Shown here piece by piece: positions 34,501-47,110 of a stretch of DNA of 64,000 nucleotides (position 1 is its first letter; every line of letters starts with the position of its first letter). Origin of the DNA: Kappaphycus alvarezii (lineage: Eukaryota > Rhodophyta > Florideophyceae > Gigartinales > Solieriaceae); NCBI GenBank assembly GCA_002205965.3, contig NADL03000634.1, forward strand, positions 248,001 through 312,000. The letters are read 5' to 3'. Made by a program: the position numbers and the translations under genes. Under the pieces are notes generated by a model. It had not been told where the DNA came from. It did no database searches and worked only from the letters and a program-made list of their open reading frames with translations.

Positions 34501-35172
34501 CGCTTCGAGGATTTCAGGAACTACTTTTTTAATTTCTGAGCAAGCATTAACCGGTCTTGTAAAGCTTTTTCCAATTTAAATAAAATCCTTAGAACCAAAA
34601 GGATCATGAGAAATTTTACCTGAATTTATCGCTGCCAAATGAGAACTTATGGCGTCGTTGTCAGTCAAGCGGTAAAGGATACAGCGAATCACGCCATGCT
34701 TTGGTTCAAGAACATTTTTTCGTCTCTGGGCGGCAATAGGCCGAAACTAAATAGCAAGAGACTCCAAACCTGCGTGCTGGATCAGTTCAGGTATTTAATA
34801 AAGAAATTCCAGGATAATGGTATTTCTTGTTACAACATTTATGGAACTGGAAATTACGCGCTCATTTCTGATTTCAAACTATTGGAAGCCAAGTGCATTC
34901 GTAGTATATCCAGGTCAGCATTTTCGGCTGGACGAATACGAAAACAAAAAGTATTTATGTAAATAAAGCCTTTCTCAGCGTCGAAAGGTAGCTTCAATAA
35001 TTACATTGTACTTGTACTTGACATAAACAGAAAAGTCATTTTCTTCATGGAAAATTGCAATGCTCACTGAATCGCTTCCGTTTTTCACGAGTTTTAAAAT
35101 ATTCACTTGAAATTCCTTCCAGAAACCTTTCCTCTCCGACTTAAGCGTGTGAAAAAAGTAATAATTGCGCAT
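31195..35172 (-). pseudogene. Copia fragment Y: integrase, RT, RNase H and 3' LTR
   Basis: Minus-strand order: integrase core about 35170-34640 (QVNILKLVKNGSDSVSIAIF, with Asn at the expected catalytic Asp; RRKNVLEPKHGVIRCI near 34740), linker 34500-34230 (VPEILEAQ; IPGSSGRTIRVAFEESRSAL), RT 33880-33270 (LNARLAPHGNKDYIN; KYPYGLVSANAMLQV), RNase H 32450-31800 (LVFTDHVRNINTAQSS; DEGIDEGFMLKR; VLGRLNVADPDSKADIP). The LTR-like block at 31195-31500 closes it on the left. Stops are frequent. The lineage looks like that of fragment X, which overlaps it only in integrase. The shadow frame at 34639-34962 (+) is not a gene. Confidence 0.6.
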
Positions 35173-38100
35173 TGAACTCTGAATATGACTGACTTCTATT
35201 TCTATTCACCTTGTGTTTGATAAGATAGCTCTCAACGAAAAGGTATTTTACGGTCTATATTTTATGGAATACATTGTAGTGCAATGCGGGGTGCGCAGTT
35301 CTTCTCGTCTAAGAACGGGACCCCGTCAGACAATGAGAATACTAGCACACACACACCAAGATTCACGGGGCGTTTACTGTCCCTCTTTCTCTTTAATCAC
35401 CCTGCGATGCAGTAGCATAGATCGCCGATGGCGAGGAGAAGTGGGGCTGGAAGATCGGGGTGATTCCTTGGATGGCTGGACTGTATACTTTTCCTCCGGT
35501 TTGTAAGGCAGGACCGTGACCCGCGTAATGCTATAACATTGATAAGAATCGATCCCAAAGAACCATAGACACCATGGGTGTAATACTGGACAAAAAAGAT
35601 GTAGTAGTTGGTCAGAAGTGCTGAATATCCCCTTTGGAGACACGGATGTCGTCACCAACAGCAACCTTGAAGTTCCTATTTGTGTATACACGCCGGAGTC
35701 CGGGGCGCTAATGTTAGAAAATATCACAAAAAAATAACGAAAAGTGTGGTATAATATTAGATAGAAAGGGGGAAGTAAAAGTGAGACACGAGCGGATAAA
35801 CGTGGCTATAACCAAAGTTGCTGTTGGCAAGTTTGCTGCAAAAGGGGAAGTTGGGAATCAATTTCAGAGCCAACACCAAGGTAGCTGTTCAATTGGGGGC
35901 CGTAGCGGCCAGGTGGGTATAAATACTGCTAGTTATCTAAGATAGGACGACTAACTGCGGTGCGGTAAGTAAAGTCAATGTCAGCCAAGAAATGAACATC
36001 CAAGTTGAAGATGAGTTAGTCGACACTTGGCTCGATGGGTGGCTTGGGCCTGTTAAACTATCAGGTCCAATTTTATGGCCTACTGGTCCGGAATACACGC
36101 CCTCAGGCCCATTCGGTTGAGTATGCAGTCCGAGACTAATTGTGGTCGACAAAAAATTTGCCCTTACTGTACAGTACAGTAACTACAGGTAGCACTTCTA
36201 TGCCCTCTAAAGAAAGCAGATCATAGAAAGATCACAAAAATAGGCTCTCCCGGTGGCAGTAGAGTAGAACTGTTAATTTCACTATAAACATGAAGTGGTT
36301 GAAAGTGGATTGTAATTTTAGAACATCATCGACAACATCTATCCGCTAGAAGAACTTTTGGAGGACAGTCTAGTGTTTTAAAAATGGCTGATATGGGTTT
36401 AATTTGAAGGAACTGTAGGAGGTAACAATGTTCAAATAATTCTCATTTGATTTTTTATAATTTTAAACCCATTAAATAATTATCATGTTGCGGAAATAAT
36501 GTCAGATGATGCACTCCCCAAATCCATGTTATCATATGAATATTCTCCTGAAGAGAAGGAGCTAGGTACTTACGCAGAAAAAAGGCTACTATGTGCATTT
36601 CAGAGCAACTTTAGCAGTTCTTATCAAATCAAAACTATTGAAAAGTCGATATTTTGTTTACAGGGCGAAATATGCATTTCCGTCACGCGAAAGGACTTAA
36701 CGCACCATCCGCAGTTCAATTTAGTCGAAGAATATATTCAGAATTTTTTACTGAAACTTTGGAATCTTGTATATAAAAAATATTATTACAATGGATACGC
36801 ATGAAACTCTCTGTGAGTATGTTTATTGGGAGGAACTACTGTGTTGTGATTTTTCGGGTTCCAAATCTCTAAAGCACCTTTCTTAGGCGTAGATTATATT
36901 ACAGGTTTAACTTGGAACATATTTTGGTCCTATTCCTTCAATTAAAAAGGTATAAAATAACTTCACAAAAAGCAAAAAAATTGATGCTTCTTATGCAAAT
37001 ATTAACTTTTAACAGTTTTATCACCATTAAAGACTAATAATTTAGTTTATTCTTTTTTATGTTACTAGCAATTGCTTACAGCTTGTTTGTCTTCAATTTT
37101 AATCGCCGTATGTCCTATATTCTAGCTACTGTCTCGTTTAATCACACCTTCCATAATTACTGACGAATATAATTCGCTTTCGTTCCTTATCTATTTTGTA
37201 ACCGAACATCTCTGCTTCAATTTTAGCCGACTAATCCCGAACTCTGTATTCATGTGTTTAGTTTTTATTCATGTGGTTGAGCAGAGTACACTACTCGAGA
37301 ACCTGTCCATATGCATGAATACTAAGTCCTGTAATAATTAATATTGCTACTTAGAGCTCTCCTGATTTCAAATTTAGCTGGTCCTCTAGAAATTTGGGCA
37401 GTTTTAATGAGCTTTTTGGCGATTCAAAAAGAAATTTATCTTAAAACCAATCAGTTGGAACTCGTTCAATTCAAATAAAATCGTAGGATGCGCCGCTTAA
37501 AAGTCTCCTGCACAAACCTTGAAAAAATTATTCTTATTTTTCTTTCAATACATACTAATTACGAACTTCATTAAAGCCTTATACCTACAAATAAACCATT
37601 TCCAAATATTTTTCATTATGAACTGAAAATCGTTCAGAAAACTCGTTTCTAAGGTTTACTTATGGAGCAAGTCTGACGGTATTCTATAACTATGTTTTGA
37701 GACTTTGCAATATACTGAAGTGATTATAAACATTGGCGTCATTTTGAGGTCAAACGTCTGCTTCTGTCTCATACTGATGCCCTTCAATCTTCATTATGAA
37801 GCCTTCGCAACGTTTTTGTGATTAATATCCATTTTTGTATAATGAATGACCATCTATAGCAGCCCTACTGGTTCTATGTTCTAATATGTGTAAATAAATT
37901 AGTAACCCTCCAAAAATGTGCCCTTTTCCATTGACGAAACACTAATCAAATGAAATGCCCTTGAATTTAGTCTTTTGATCACCGAAACTTCAGGAGCTTC
38001 AACAAACGGATTTATATTTTCGGCACTTTCTCGCAGAAAAAATATACCCGTAGAGAAACTCTTAAACTTCGCAGTTCATTTTTCCTGTAAAAATAAATTA

Positions 38101-38590
38101 ACAGCGCTAAACCCCATAACTTTCACACAAACAAGAAAAAACATCCATATAGAATTTCTTCCTCTAGTTTACAATTTTTTTATCTGTAGTGTAGTAAATT
38201 CCAAAAGGATATCAATAGAAGCTCAAAATCCACCAGAAAACAGTTCTCCTTATTCCTCAGCATTTAGTCAAAAGAAACAAAAAAAGTATTTATTTTTTAG
38301 TCTGTCTAAGGACTGAAAGGTGGTAGAAAAGAACGAGTAAGTAACTATACAAGAGTAGATTTAAGAGTGCCATTTTCCCTCCTTTATCCAGTAGCTAAGT
38401 GTGACCGTGCCCTTACGGAAAGCAATCATACGTTTGCAGTGCATTGAATATGAATAAATTTATAGTTTCAAGGGTGTATACATTGGCCTAGTGGGATACA
38501 CGTGCATTGCTATTTGGAATTTACGCGATTGTTTGTGATACAAATTTATTCTGTGCTATATATCACACAATAACTTCCTTCATCTAGCAG
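35173..38590. other. AT-rich region, no confident gene
   Basis: Open frames at 36499-36804 (+, 101 codons) and 37975-38316 (+, 113 codons, low complexity, Lys/Phe/Ser-rich) show no family I recognise. The minus strand near 35374-35727 may be decayed N-terminal pol of fragment Y. GC content is visibly lower than in the first 30 kb. Confidence 0.4.
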
Positions 38591-38599
38591 CTTATTTTC

Positions 38600-39015
38600 C
38601 CTTCATGTTGGGTCTATATAAGAGAGTGTTCTACTCAGTACTGAGCGATTCTAAGACCGGTTCAAAAATAGTTCCACGATCTACACAAAGACTTTAAGCT
38701 CTACAATAGTTCTACTGTTATTTGCTCTACATTCTTCAGTTCTATTGAGCGACGTTCTATCTGCTATATTCTAAGCTCCACAGCACTATGCTCTTTTGCT
38801 CTTCAATTTACTGATCTCCGCTGCTCTAGGATTAATTCTTATAGCGCCTCTTTTTCTCGTTTTTCTAGTTCTAATGTTCTTCCCTTTAATGTTTTCCTGT
38901 TCTGTAGGTATATTAAACCAAGAACCGCGGTTCTGTTTATTTATTTTTCCTGAGTTCTTTCGACAAGGTAGGATTCTTTGTTCACCCCAAACCTTAACTC
39001 TTAATAACCTTTTCT
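38600..39015 (+). repeat. LTR-like block related to fragment Y LTR, opposite orientation
   Basis: It contains GGTCTATATAAGAGAGTG (TATA box-like), a run of CTCT/GTTCTA words, CTCTTTTGCTCTTCAATT, CTGCTCTAGGATTAATTC and the end TTGTTCACCCCAAACCTTAA. These match the fragment Y LTR in order. No adjacent pol coding was recognised, so it is probably a solo LTR. Left boundary not determined. Confidence 0.45.
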
Positions 39016-41884
39016 AATTTACATATAAAATTTTGACTCCATCTTTATACTATCACTCGATTCTGTCTTTGAACTAATCTCTTAAGTATTTCATGTAACT
39101 CTAAATATATATTTCAGTCAGCTTCAGTAGGGTTTTTTGTTACCTCCAAATTCTTAATCACAAATAATTCATAATTCGCTATGGTAGGAGGGAAACATCA
39201 TGGCCGATATAAATTTACGGACAGAAAATTTTAACATAATCCTCTTAGAATATTTCATGTAAGCTTATAAATTCCACGAAATGCTTGACTCTCGCAATAA
39301 TCAGGTTGCATTTCTAGGTTAATTTTTCGGTATTCACGTGTCACGGATGCATTTATTGACCATGTTTTCTATGCGTACCTGTTTCTATAGTGCTTTAGCT
39401 TACAAAATCTCCCTGGAAATATTTAGTGAATAATTTTGGCTGTTCTTTTGTAATATAGAAGCATAATTTAGCTATTTCAATGCGTCTGTCGCATTAATAT
39501 TCTAGAGAATTCCAACTTGAAGAATGTAATCATATTTTTCAGGAGACCGCATAGTTAAGGTGGAGTTACCCTAGTTATAACACATCATTATTTTGCCATT
39601 TCGTCTCATTCTATAAATAGAAATAACACGGCACTTTTGTAACAAATAATCCTGTTCCGATTATTTCATATCTCTAAAGTTAATTTCGTTTTGATCATTT
39701 TGAGGGCTCATCAAATCTATTCGTATATGTACAAAGGGAAAATAATGTTTCGTACGTGCCTGAACCCCACAATCAAGGTAAAAATAGGCTGTAGAGGCCT
39801 TTTATACGCAATAAAAAGCTTCTAAATTAACTATAAATTTTATAGTTTTCGTACATCAAAGTACGTCGCTTTATAAATACGAAAAAACATAAGCACAGAT
39901 AAATCATTACTCTGTTAGTTTGCAGACTAAAAACATCAAGAAACTTTGGTTGTCAAAAAGAATTCGCTAAGTTGTAAAAACTACTTACAAAATTTTTGTC
40001 CTAAACAAATTGAAAAATATAAGTTCTATTCCGGTATAGTTCTATCAGTTTACAAACTAAAAACCAATTCTAAGGTTACTCAGTGGCTTACTTTAACCGA
40101 AGTGCTTTTTGAGTCTGAATATGACTTCTAAATTTTTTCATATTCGAACTTGCACTTGAAATGGTCTTTCAATTTGCTCGAACGCTCTTACTAGAAGAAT
40201 TCAACTCAGATTCAGTGCCCTTTTGTAAACTCCGAAGGTATCAACAAACCATTATAATTCCATTAAGTAAATTATGTGGACAAATGAAAGTATAGTAAAG
40301 AATGATTGAGAATTATATATATATATTTACTCCTTAAAATCATAATCCCGGAGATATTAACCGAAAATTTCCTGACAAATTTCCATAGAACCTAAAATGT
40401 CCGAAATAATGTCTTGTATTGACATGATCACTTGCAGAGGGGAACGTGCGCAGCACCGCTATGAGTACGCATATATATGTTTATTTCCAATACTTCAACC
40501 GTGTTGACAACTGTAGTTCATTGACGCTGTAATGTAGTGTAATTTTAGGTATACTTTTATTTCGACATTGATCTCGATTTCTTGGCATCGAGGGACTAGG
40601 CCATTAAGGCCACCTCCATCGGCCCATTGGACTAGGTTAAGGCTTCTAATAATACCCGTATCCCCGTGCCAGCTCCTACCTAAGATGGAAGCACCCTTTA
40701 CCCTATTCTCCTGTCTACCATGTTTTTTTCACCTTTTACTAGAACTCTTTCACATTTGATGCACTTGAATGTATATCATTACGCGCCGTGTCCCTGCTTC
40801 AGGTTTTTCTTCAATTGCTTCCCAGAAAACCGTTCCCGAGAGTGAGCCAACCTCGCCCCTGTGCTTCTTGTTTCATACGCCATCATTTAGATCTCTTCAT
40901 CGAATATATCTATCGTCCCCTAGTATTCTCTACTTCTACTAGAGACTATCGCTACACCAGTAGTGAATTTATCAAAGGGCTATATATTTCAGTCTATTTT
41001 TTAAGAAATACAGAAGTCCTTTTAGTAATCTTTACGGCCCTCAAGAGTATGTGTAACATCAAGTGAAGGTTCAGAGATCGAGATGGCCCCTTTACTACTC
41101 AGGGATTGAGAAAGATACTCCACGGAAACTTTGCCTATTTTATCCCTACTGCTTCTTCCAATACATCCCCCTGATACACCCATTCGTCCTTAATGAACAA
41201 TTCTAATTTATCTTATCCTATTGGTCTTTCTCATACTATTCATGGTAGTGCTTACATTCAGTAGCCCCAAGGTGCATTAAATCTATGCAGTTGATACGAT
41301 GTTGAGTCCTGATTGATCCATTCACGGTGAGAAAGGGGCGAAATAGTTTTTCTTGGTCTAAGAGAGAGGCATCGAGCGAATTAGTTGATAAGTTCGAAAT
41401 TAGGCAGCGCGGTTTTTGATTAACGCGGCTATATTGGCCTGACACGATTACAATCTTCCGCTTTCCCGGCCCCCCATTGATTGATATCATGGTATTCCCG
41501 CAAGATAATTTAAGTTTGCGTCAACTAGAGGGCATCATTAAATAAATTCGCGGAATAATTTAATGAAACGAGAAAGAAGGGCTAAGAGGATGACTGGTTA
41601 AAGGATTTCAAAAATGGGTAACGAAAAATGTTCCAACGTAAAATAAAAAGTGTACTTTTAATTTGAATTCATAAAACAAACCAAGTTTAGAATCCCATTT
41701 AAAAAATGCCGAAGTATTAGCCCTATATAATCAAGAGGACACTGGTGGGCTTGCACACTTGAAAATAAGATAAGAAAAAAAATAAATCTTTCTCACTCGC
41801 AGTATTTAATGCATCAGATGCACATTTTAACGAAATAGCTTCCATTATGTTATCGTATACTTCCCAAAATTCCATACTTCTATT
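39016..41884. other. AT-rich intergenic DNA
   Basis: No gene, tRNA or repeat family is recognised. Short TA microsatellites occur near 40316-40326. Frames at 40568-41066 (+) are GC-richer than their surroundings but show no recognisable domain. Confidence 0.4.
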
Positions 41885-42418
41885 TTGTGCTTCATTCTGT
41901 CGGTATTGGATAGAAAAAAGACTTCTGCGCTAAAGGAGTCTCAAATTCTGGGAGGAGATCATTCGACAACATCCCGTAAGTCAGAGTCGAAAGATAACAT
42001 CTTCAGACCGAAAAATACGACTGTTTGCAGAGCTAATAAATTGGCAAAAGAGCTCGCAGCACGAGATGCTTTGAATGGGGAACTTTTGGTTGTTTTACTC
42101 GTGGAAGATATATCCGATGTATCCCATGGTTTTCCAGACAACCAAATCGACTCAAAAAGGGTATACCGACACAATAATGGAGAAAGAACTACGCTCCGGA
42201 AAATGCTACCTTCAGGCCAGCCATCAAGCAGGCCGCATTGGACATGACGGCTGCTGCAGCGTGCCTTTGCATCAAAACCCCCTAACCTTTCCGTACGTCT
42301 CCAGTGCCCTCACAGTCACGTTCCTTGCGACGTCATTTTGAATGGTGCGGTGGAAATGTGCAGACCGGATCTGGGCCACATTATTTCGTGCTTATGTTAT
42401 TTGCGCGCTGTGTTTTTA
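41885..42418 (+). CDS. Hypothetical ORF interrupted by a LINE-C tail
   Basis: A frame from ATG 41885 (MCFILSVLDRKKTSALKESQ) reads to CRANKLAKELAARDALNG, where the 258-bp LINE-C insertion begins. Removing the insert plus one duplication copy keeps the frame open into AVEMCRPDLGHIISCLCYLR, ending near 42427. That continuity suggests an originally coding host sequence, but I do not recognise the family and the total is only about 90 codons. Confidence 0.3.
42079..42336 (-). mobile_element. 5'-truncated LINE-C insertion with 9-bp target duplication
   Basis: TTTGAATGG occurs at 42070-42078 and 42337-42345. On the minus strand the insert starts in coding sequence (DVARNVTVRALETYGKV), passes MQRHAAAAVMSNAACLMAGL with one frame change, and ends in the 3' untranslated tail (GATACATCGGATATATCTTC and CAACCAAAAG). 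It is the longest LINE-C copy with both ends defined. Confidence 0.75.
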
Positions 42419-42429
42419 TATTTTTAGAC

Positions 42430-43564
42430 AACCAATAAGGTTTTCACAGTATTTACTACCTTTAAACGTCTATCTTTAGCCTCACGTTTTTTTCAGGTGC
42501 ACTCTCAGAGGATCATGCAGAAAATAGCCCGTAATGGCTCTTCTTACGAATGAATAAATTCATTGGGAACCGTAAAAGGAGTGTGTTTGGCTGTGCTGCT
42601 GATCAGTGAAAAATCTGGATTAACTGTGGCGTAGAGCACATTGCTGGAATGTTCAAAATTTTGAATGGTTGTAACTAGATTTTATAACACAGATCATTTT
42701 TTCACCATAATTCTTAACCCTGTGAAGATAAAATGCTGGGTTTTTCGTACATTTGGAACGTGTAAATTTGCCCGTGCCCATTTTCAAGACCACACGTTCG
42801 ATCGAAAAACCAACATCTAAAGTGGTGCCGTTCGTGACATTTCGTATATGCACTGTAAGCCGGCCCCAAAACTCAACTTCAACACGAACTGTGCTGCGGT
42901 ACTGCTAGTGCAACTTATCGATGTCAACAACATGGTCGGCACAGGAACACCATCACGAAAATTGAAAGTGGCAGAGCGCTACTAGAGCACCGAGCGGAAA
43001 GGAAGTCAATACCGTAATGTAATAGGAACTGTAATTAAAGGTCCACGGTTGCAGCACTGGCGGAGTTGCAAAGCTGGAAGTGCCACGCTAATCCACAGAC
43101 TCCGTCATTCTTTGAAGTACTCGCAGCCCACTAAGGAAGCTAAATAATGAATCAAACCAGGCGACCGCTCTCAATGGACCCCGAAAAACAAACGCAGAGC
43201 AGATCTTCATCAAAACGATGATCATCTTTCAGAGGGAACCTCGACACAGAAGTAACATCTGTATATCTATAGATACTACTGTATGTCTTGATCAACCTTA
43301 GCTGGAATTTTGTTGTATTTTGTACCAAGTTCACTCGGTATATCCACGTCACACAACTCACAGTGGAACCGCTACATGAATCCCGGAACGCAGTGGATAG
43401 TATTCAGTACTCTTTGATCTGGAATCACCGAATTATGACACGCAGTCAGATCAAGAAAATTATCAGCTCAGATCGTATAAGCATGGCTAAGAATCTAGAA
43501 CTTTACTCGTATATAAGCTAGTCACAGGCGCAATCAAACCTCTGGTGAGAGGTAGCGAGGGATT
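42430..43564. other. Intergenic, nothing recognised
   Basis: No gene or known repeat is seen. A 77-codon frame at 43288-43521 (+) has no recognisable domain. Confidence 0.35.
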
Positions 43565-45198
43565 TTGCCACACCCAATACAGACATTCAGCACAGAACTT
43601 TTGCGTTCTACCATTTTGCCGGCTGCTATCGCTAAAAAAGCTATCATTTACAATATTGACACTATTTCTGTGACATTGCTAACACTGCACAATTTGCTAT
43701 CAATCTCGGGCATAGATAACTTATTTAGCATCCCCAAAGCGACGCTCCAACCGTTCCACCCTAACAAATAAGAGCGATTATTGGTAAAAGATAGTGAAGA
43801 GTTCGTTACTGTTCATCAATCTGGTTCAAATGCTGCCGCCCCCCTAGCCGCTCTGACATCTCCCTATTATCAAGAGCGCCTGCAGCGCATAATTGATTTG
43901 CCTTAACAAAAAGAAGCACTAATACCACCATTGAAGTACGCATTGGTAACAATTTGCATCCATAAAACGGCAGAGAAGCCGTGCAAAACGCCGTAGATTG
44001 AAAGACCTCGGATATATTATTCCTTGGGTGCTGACGAGAACACATCCTCTTAAGAGAATGGCGATATCATAGTGGCTGCTTTTTATGCTTCTAAATCAGA
44101 TTCAATCAATAGCTCTCCCGTAGAAGTAGAAGTGGACAAGAATGAGATTCCTGACCTGCATCTGTTCCTTAACTTTGTTTTCCACCTTGCAACAGTGTCT
44201 GAACCAGCCGAGTTTGCTTTGGTACAACTCTATGTAGGCCTATTCAATGATGCTTTTGACGAAAGATGGGTACAAAATTGCTGATTATTGGACAGCGCTT
44301 AGTGCAGTGATTCAGTCACCCCACCGATTGGAGAGGAGTTGGCTGAACTCATTTATGGCTATCAGGCACAATTTCGTCACCTTGCTGTCGTGTTATTTGT
44401 GTGTCACGCAATATATGTTGTTGGGAAGTTAGGGCGGGGAACTACCAGTGAGATTATGTATGCCGTACTTTTGGAGTTCAAGGGCCCAATACGGTACTTT
44501 TACAACTGCTGCTTGGAAAAGACTCATTATACAGCATTCAAATAGGTATGCTTATCATTGGAACATATGCCGAAGAAATACGACGAGTTGTTAAGGAGTC
44601 CACATGCTTTCGATTTCAACTGTTTAGGTAACTATTATTCGCTCAGCCGGGGCGTTCTTGTACTTGTAGAAAAAAATGTCTCCCACATCTTCCATCCAGA
44701 GTGGTCCACCTCACATCTGCGGTTTATTGGAATCATTTAAAAGGTCTGGTCGAAAATATGTCCAGGATTCTGAAAACACTGGCTAGTAAAAACATCTCAG
44801 AAAATCATGTTGTCAGCATCATGAAAAATCTTTTAAACTTGTCAGGCAACAGTTGCGCTATGCTTTTCGGCTTAATAAATCGTAGGAACATTTATTTTTG
44901 CAATACACAGTGAAAACAGGTCCAAGCTACAAGGCAATGAGACACTGCCCGTCAGAGTGTGAATCCTTCGACTTTTTGAAGAACATTGGCAGAAAAATGG
45001 CTTGAAAGTACTATAAACACCCAGAAATCTATAACCTCAGGACAAAGGGGAAGAATAATAGCGATCATTACGCCAATTTTTCATCGAAACGCAGAAGAAA
45101 GTTTTAATATTGGAAGTGTAAAGCAAAAATGCCTCGAAACAATTTTTTTTCATGACGTAGCATCCACTCAAGGACTTTTCTTTTTCATTTGTACATAG
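43565..45198 (+). pseudogene. Ancient decayed coding region of unknown family
   Basis: A single frame runs from about 43565 to 44740 with only about seven stops in roughly 390 codons. After one shift, the next frame continues to 45198 with one or two more. Protein-like segments include SGSNAAAPLAALTSPYYQER, VEVEVDKNEIPDLHLFLNFV, ELAELIYGYQAQFRHLAVVL, SPHAFDFNCLGNYYSLSRGV and SRILKTLASKNISENHVVSI. I recognise no domain; it could be a retroelement gag-like protein or a host pseudogene. The low stop density in AT-rich DNA argues against chance. Inference from frame continuity only. Confidence 0.45.
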
Positions 45199-46659
45199 AA
45201 TTAACAAGGAAAGTCAACAGCAAGATTCGAAGCAAAAATAGTGGATCACACATGAGACAGATGTGCTCTGCTCGTTTGGAACCTATTTTTGAAAAGTGCT
45301 GGAGCCCTTGGTACAGAGATGATTTTCTCAGCAAGCGTTAGCCCACTCCTGACGAACGGGAAAGCCTTGAATCTTCATTTAGATTCAATTAGCGACGTAG
45401 AGTTCGTTGATTTCCTTAGTTCATAGGCTCTGTTGTGATATCCCACCGTGTTCGGGTCAATGTAATCCTAAATAAGCGAGCTTCTGGAGATTAATATTCT
45501 GGAGGTTCGGCGTACGAATCTAATTCATTTATTAATTCTTAAAACTATCCGAGCCAGAGACCTTTTGGATTTTCCGTTTCTCGATCTTCCTCTATCCGAG
45601 AATATTCTGGAACCAATGCTAGGCGTATGGATGCTTTGAAACTTGAATAAAAAAGTTGAGCTTACCAACATAGGCTGTCGGAAGGATACCTTTCCTCTGG
45701 ATCCGGTTGTATCGAGTTTGCTGGGTAAAGAAGAGGAGTTCGGCTCTTTGGTAGATTCTGTATTGTTCTGATGTTTTCTGTGCGAAACTCACCCATATGT
45801 TCTCACGTTCGGGAAGAGGGTCGCAAAAGCACCAGAGAAATCTTCGTTCCAGAGGGAGATAATTTGAATACTGACCGGCGGTAGGCCCCATGTGATTATA
45901 CCAGCGGACATACACTTCAAGTGAGATTCAGGTAGTAGCTTGAATTCCCAAGGGATGAATAATGGGCAGAGAAAGAGGAGCAGTGACAGCGGATGCAGCA
46001 CTGTACACTCTGCACACACTCAAATATTAGGTTACGAAACTGAAGCATGTCCATCACAGTGCAAATATCGGGTTCAATCCCTTGAAAGGTTGTTAGTCAG
46101 ATAATTCGGTAGAATAAAGGTAAGCGAACTTAGAGCGGCGGATGATAGTTCTCGAGGTCGATTGAAACACGGTATCCCACATTTGAACAGCAAGGCCTGT
46201 ATCTCAAGAAGAAAACTGTGGCAACAAATCTTACGAACGCACCAATAATCCGAATTGTGGCATCGGTGACTCCGAAAAATTGTGACATGTTTGTCCCTTG
46301 TTTTGTTGCCATCGTGCTCACTTTGGACTGATTTAGGTATCGGGTCACGTTGGTGGAGAAGAGGCAAGCGTTCTTCTCGAAGAAGACAGCCATTGCAAAC
46401 CAAAGTCGATTCTACGGACACAGCCCATCATTCTACATCTCTCGCTGTCAGTCTAAACTCTTGAACTCCTACCCTAGGCGGAATTAGGTCAAAAAAACCG
46501 TAACGGCCCTAAAAATCGTGTCCCATAAACCCAGAACAGGGTTAAGGCGGCCTTTACCCAGGATTCAAAGTAAATGTTCACTGCACCACAGAAATATGCA
46601 GGGGGAATATGCGTAGTCCTGAATGCCCTACAGTAACATGTTTGAATAGGATGGCTCAA
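45199..46659. other. No confident gene
   Basis: Minus-strand frames at 45619-45915 (98 codons), 45789-46019, 46074-46421 and 46130-46393 overlap one another and show no domain I recognise. One of them may be a real exon, but I cannot choose. Confidence 0.3.
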
Positions 46660-47110
46660 CTCTAACAACTGCGTTATGTGGCAAACATGGACCAAATCGC
46701 ATAACTAAACAGCTGATATGTAAAGCCAAGCGTTCATTCCTCCCGTGTAATATCCGCAGCGGATTGCGACAGTGGCCGTGTATTCGTCAATTACATTCTA
46801 CATTGTCAGAGACGGCGATCCAAGCGAGTCAAAGGCTATCGGCACAAAAATCCGTCCCAATTTCGATCGTCCTGGAGCGCTTCACCATGGATGGCTGCTA
46901 CATTGCTGGCAAGCTCACTATTTTCGTCTTTCCGATGCATCGGCAACGGCGACCGCCTGACGCTCTCCAATGGACATGAACCCCTCTAGGAATGGCGATG
47001 TTTCTTTGACGTCGTACACCACCGAGAGAGGCGGCGAGTTGTTAAGGTTGTTTGACCTCGATTGCAAGGATGTCAACAGGCCGTGCGTTCAGTACGCAAC
47101 ACATATCTCT
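46660..47110 (-). pseudogene. LINE-B C-terminal fragment
   Basis: On the minus strand it matches 5895-6300 nearly along its length, for example CGACGAATACACGGCC on this strand against the same word at 6196, and ARPVDI at its start. It continues past the position of the stop in the plus-strand copy into shared 3' flank. Frames are broken. No target duplication was found. Confidence 0.65.

Noticed and set aside
34639..34962. 107-codon plus-strand ORF as a gene
   Set aside because: The minus strand here reads as copia integrase (RRKNVLEPKHGVIRC), so the plus frame is a shadow.
36499..36804. 101-codon ORF as a novel gene
   Set aside because: No recognisable domain, isolated in AT-rich DNA. Retained only as a mention in the gap entry.
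46130..46393. Cysteine-containing minus-strand ORF as a host exon
   Set aside because: Several overlapping frames of similar size exist there, and none has a recognisable domain or splice context.
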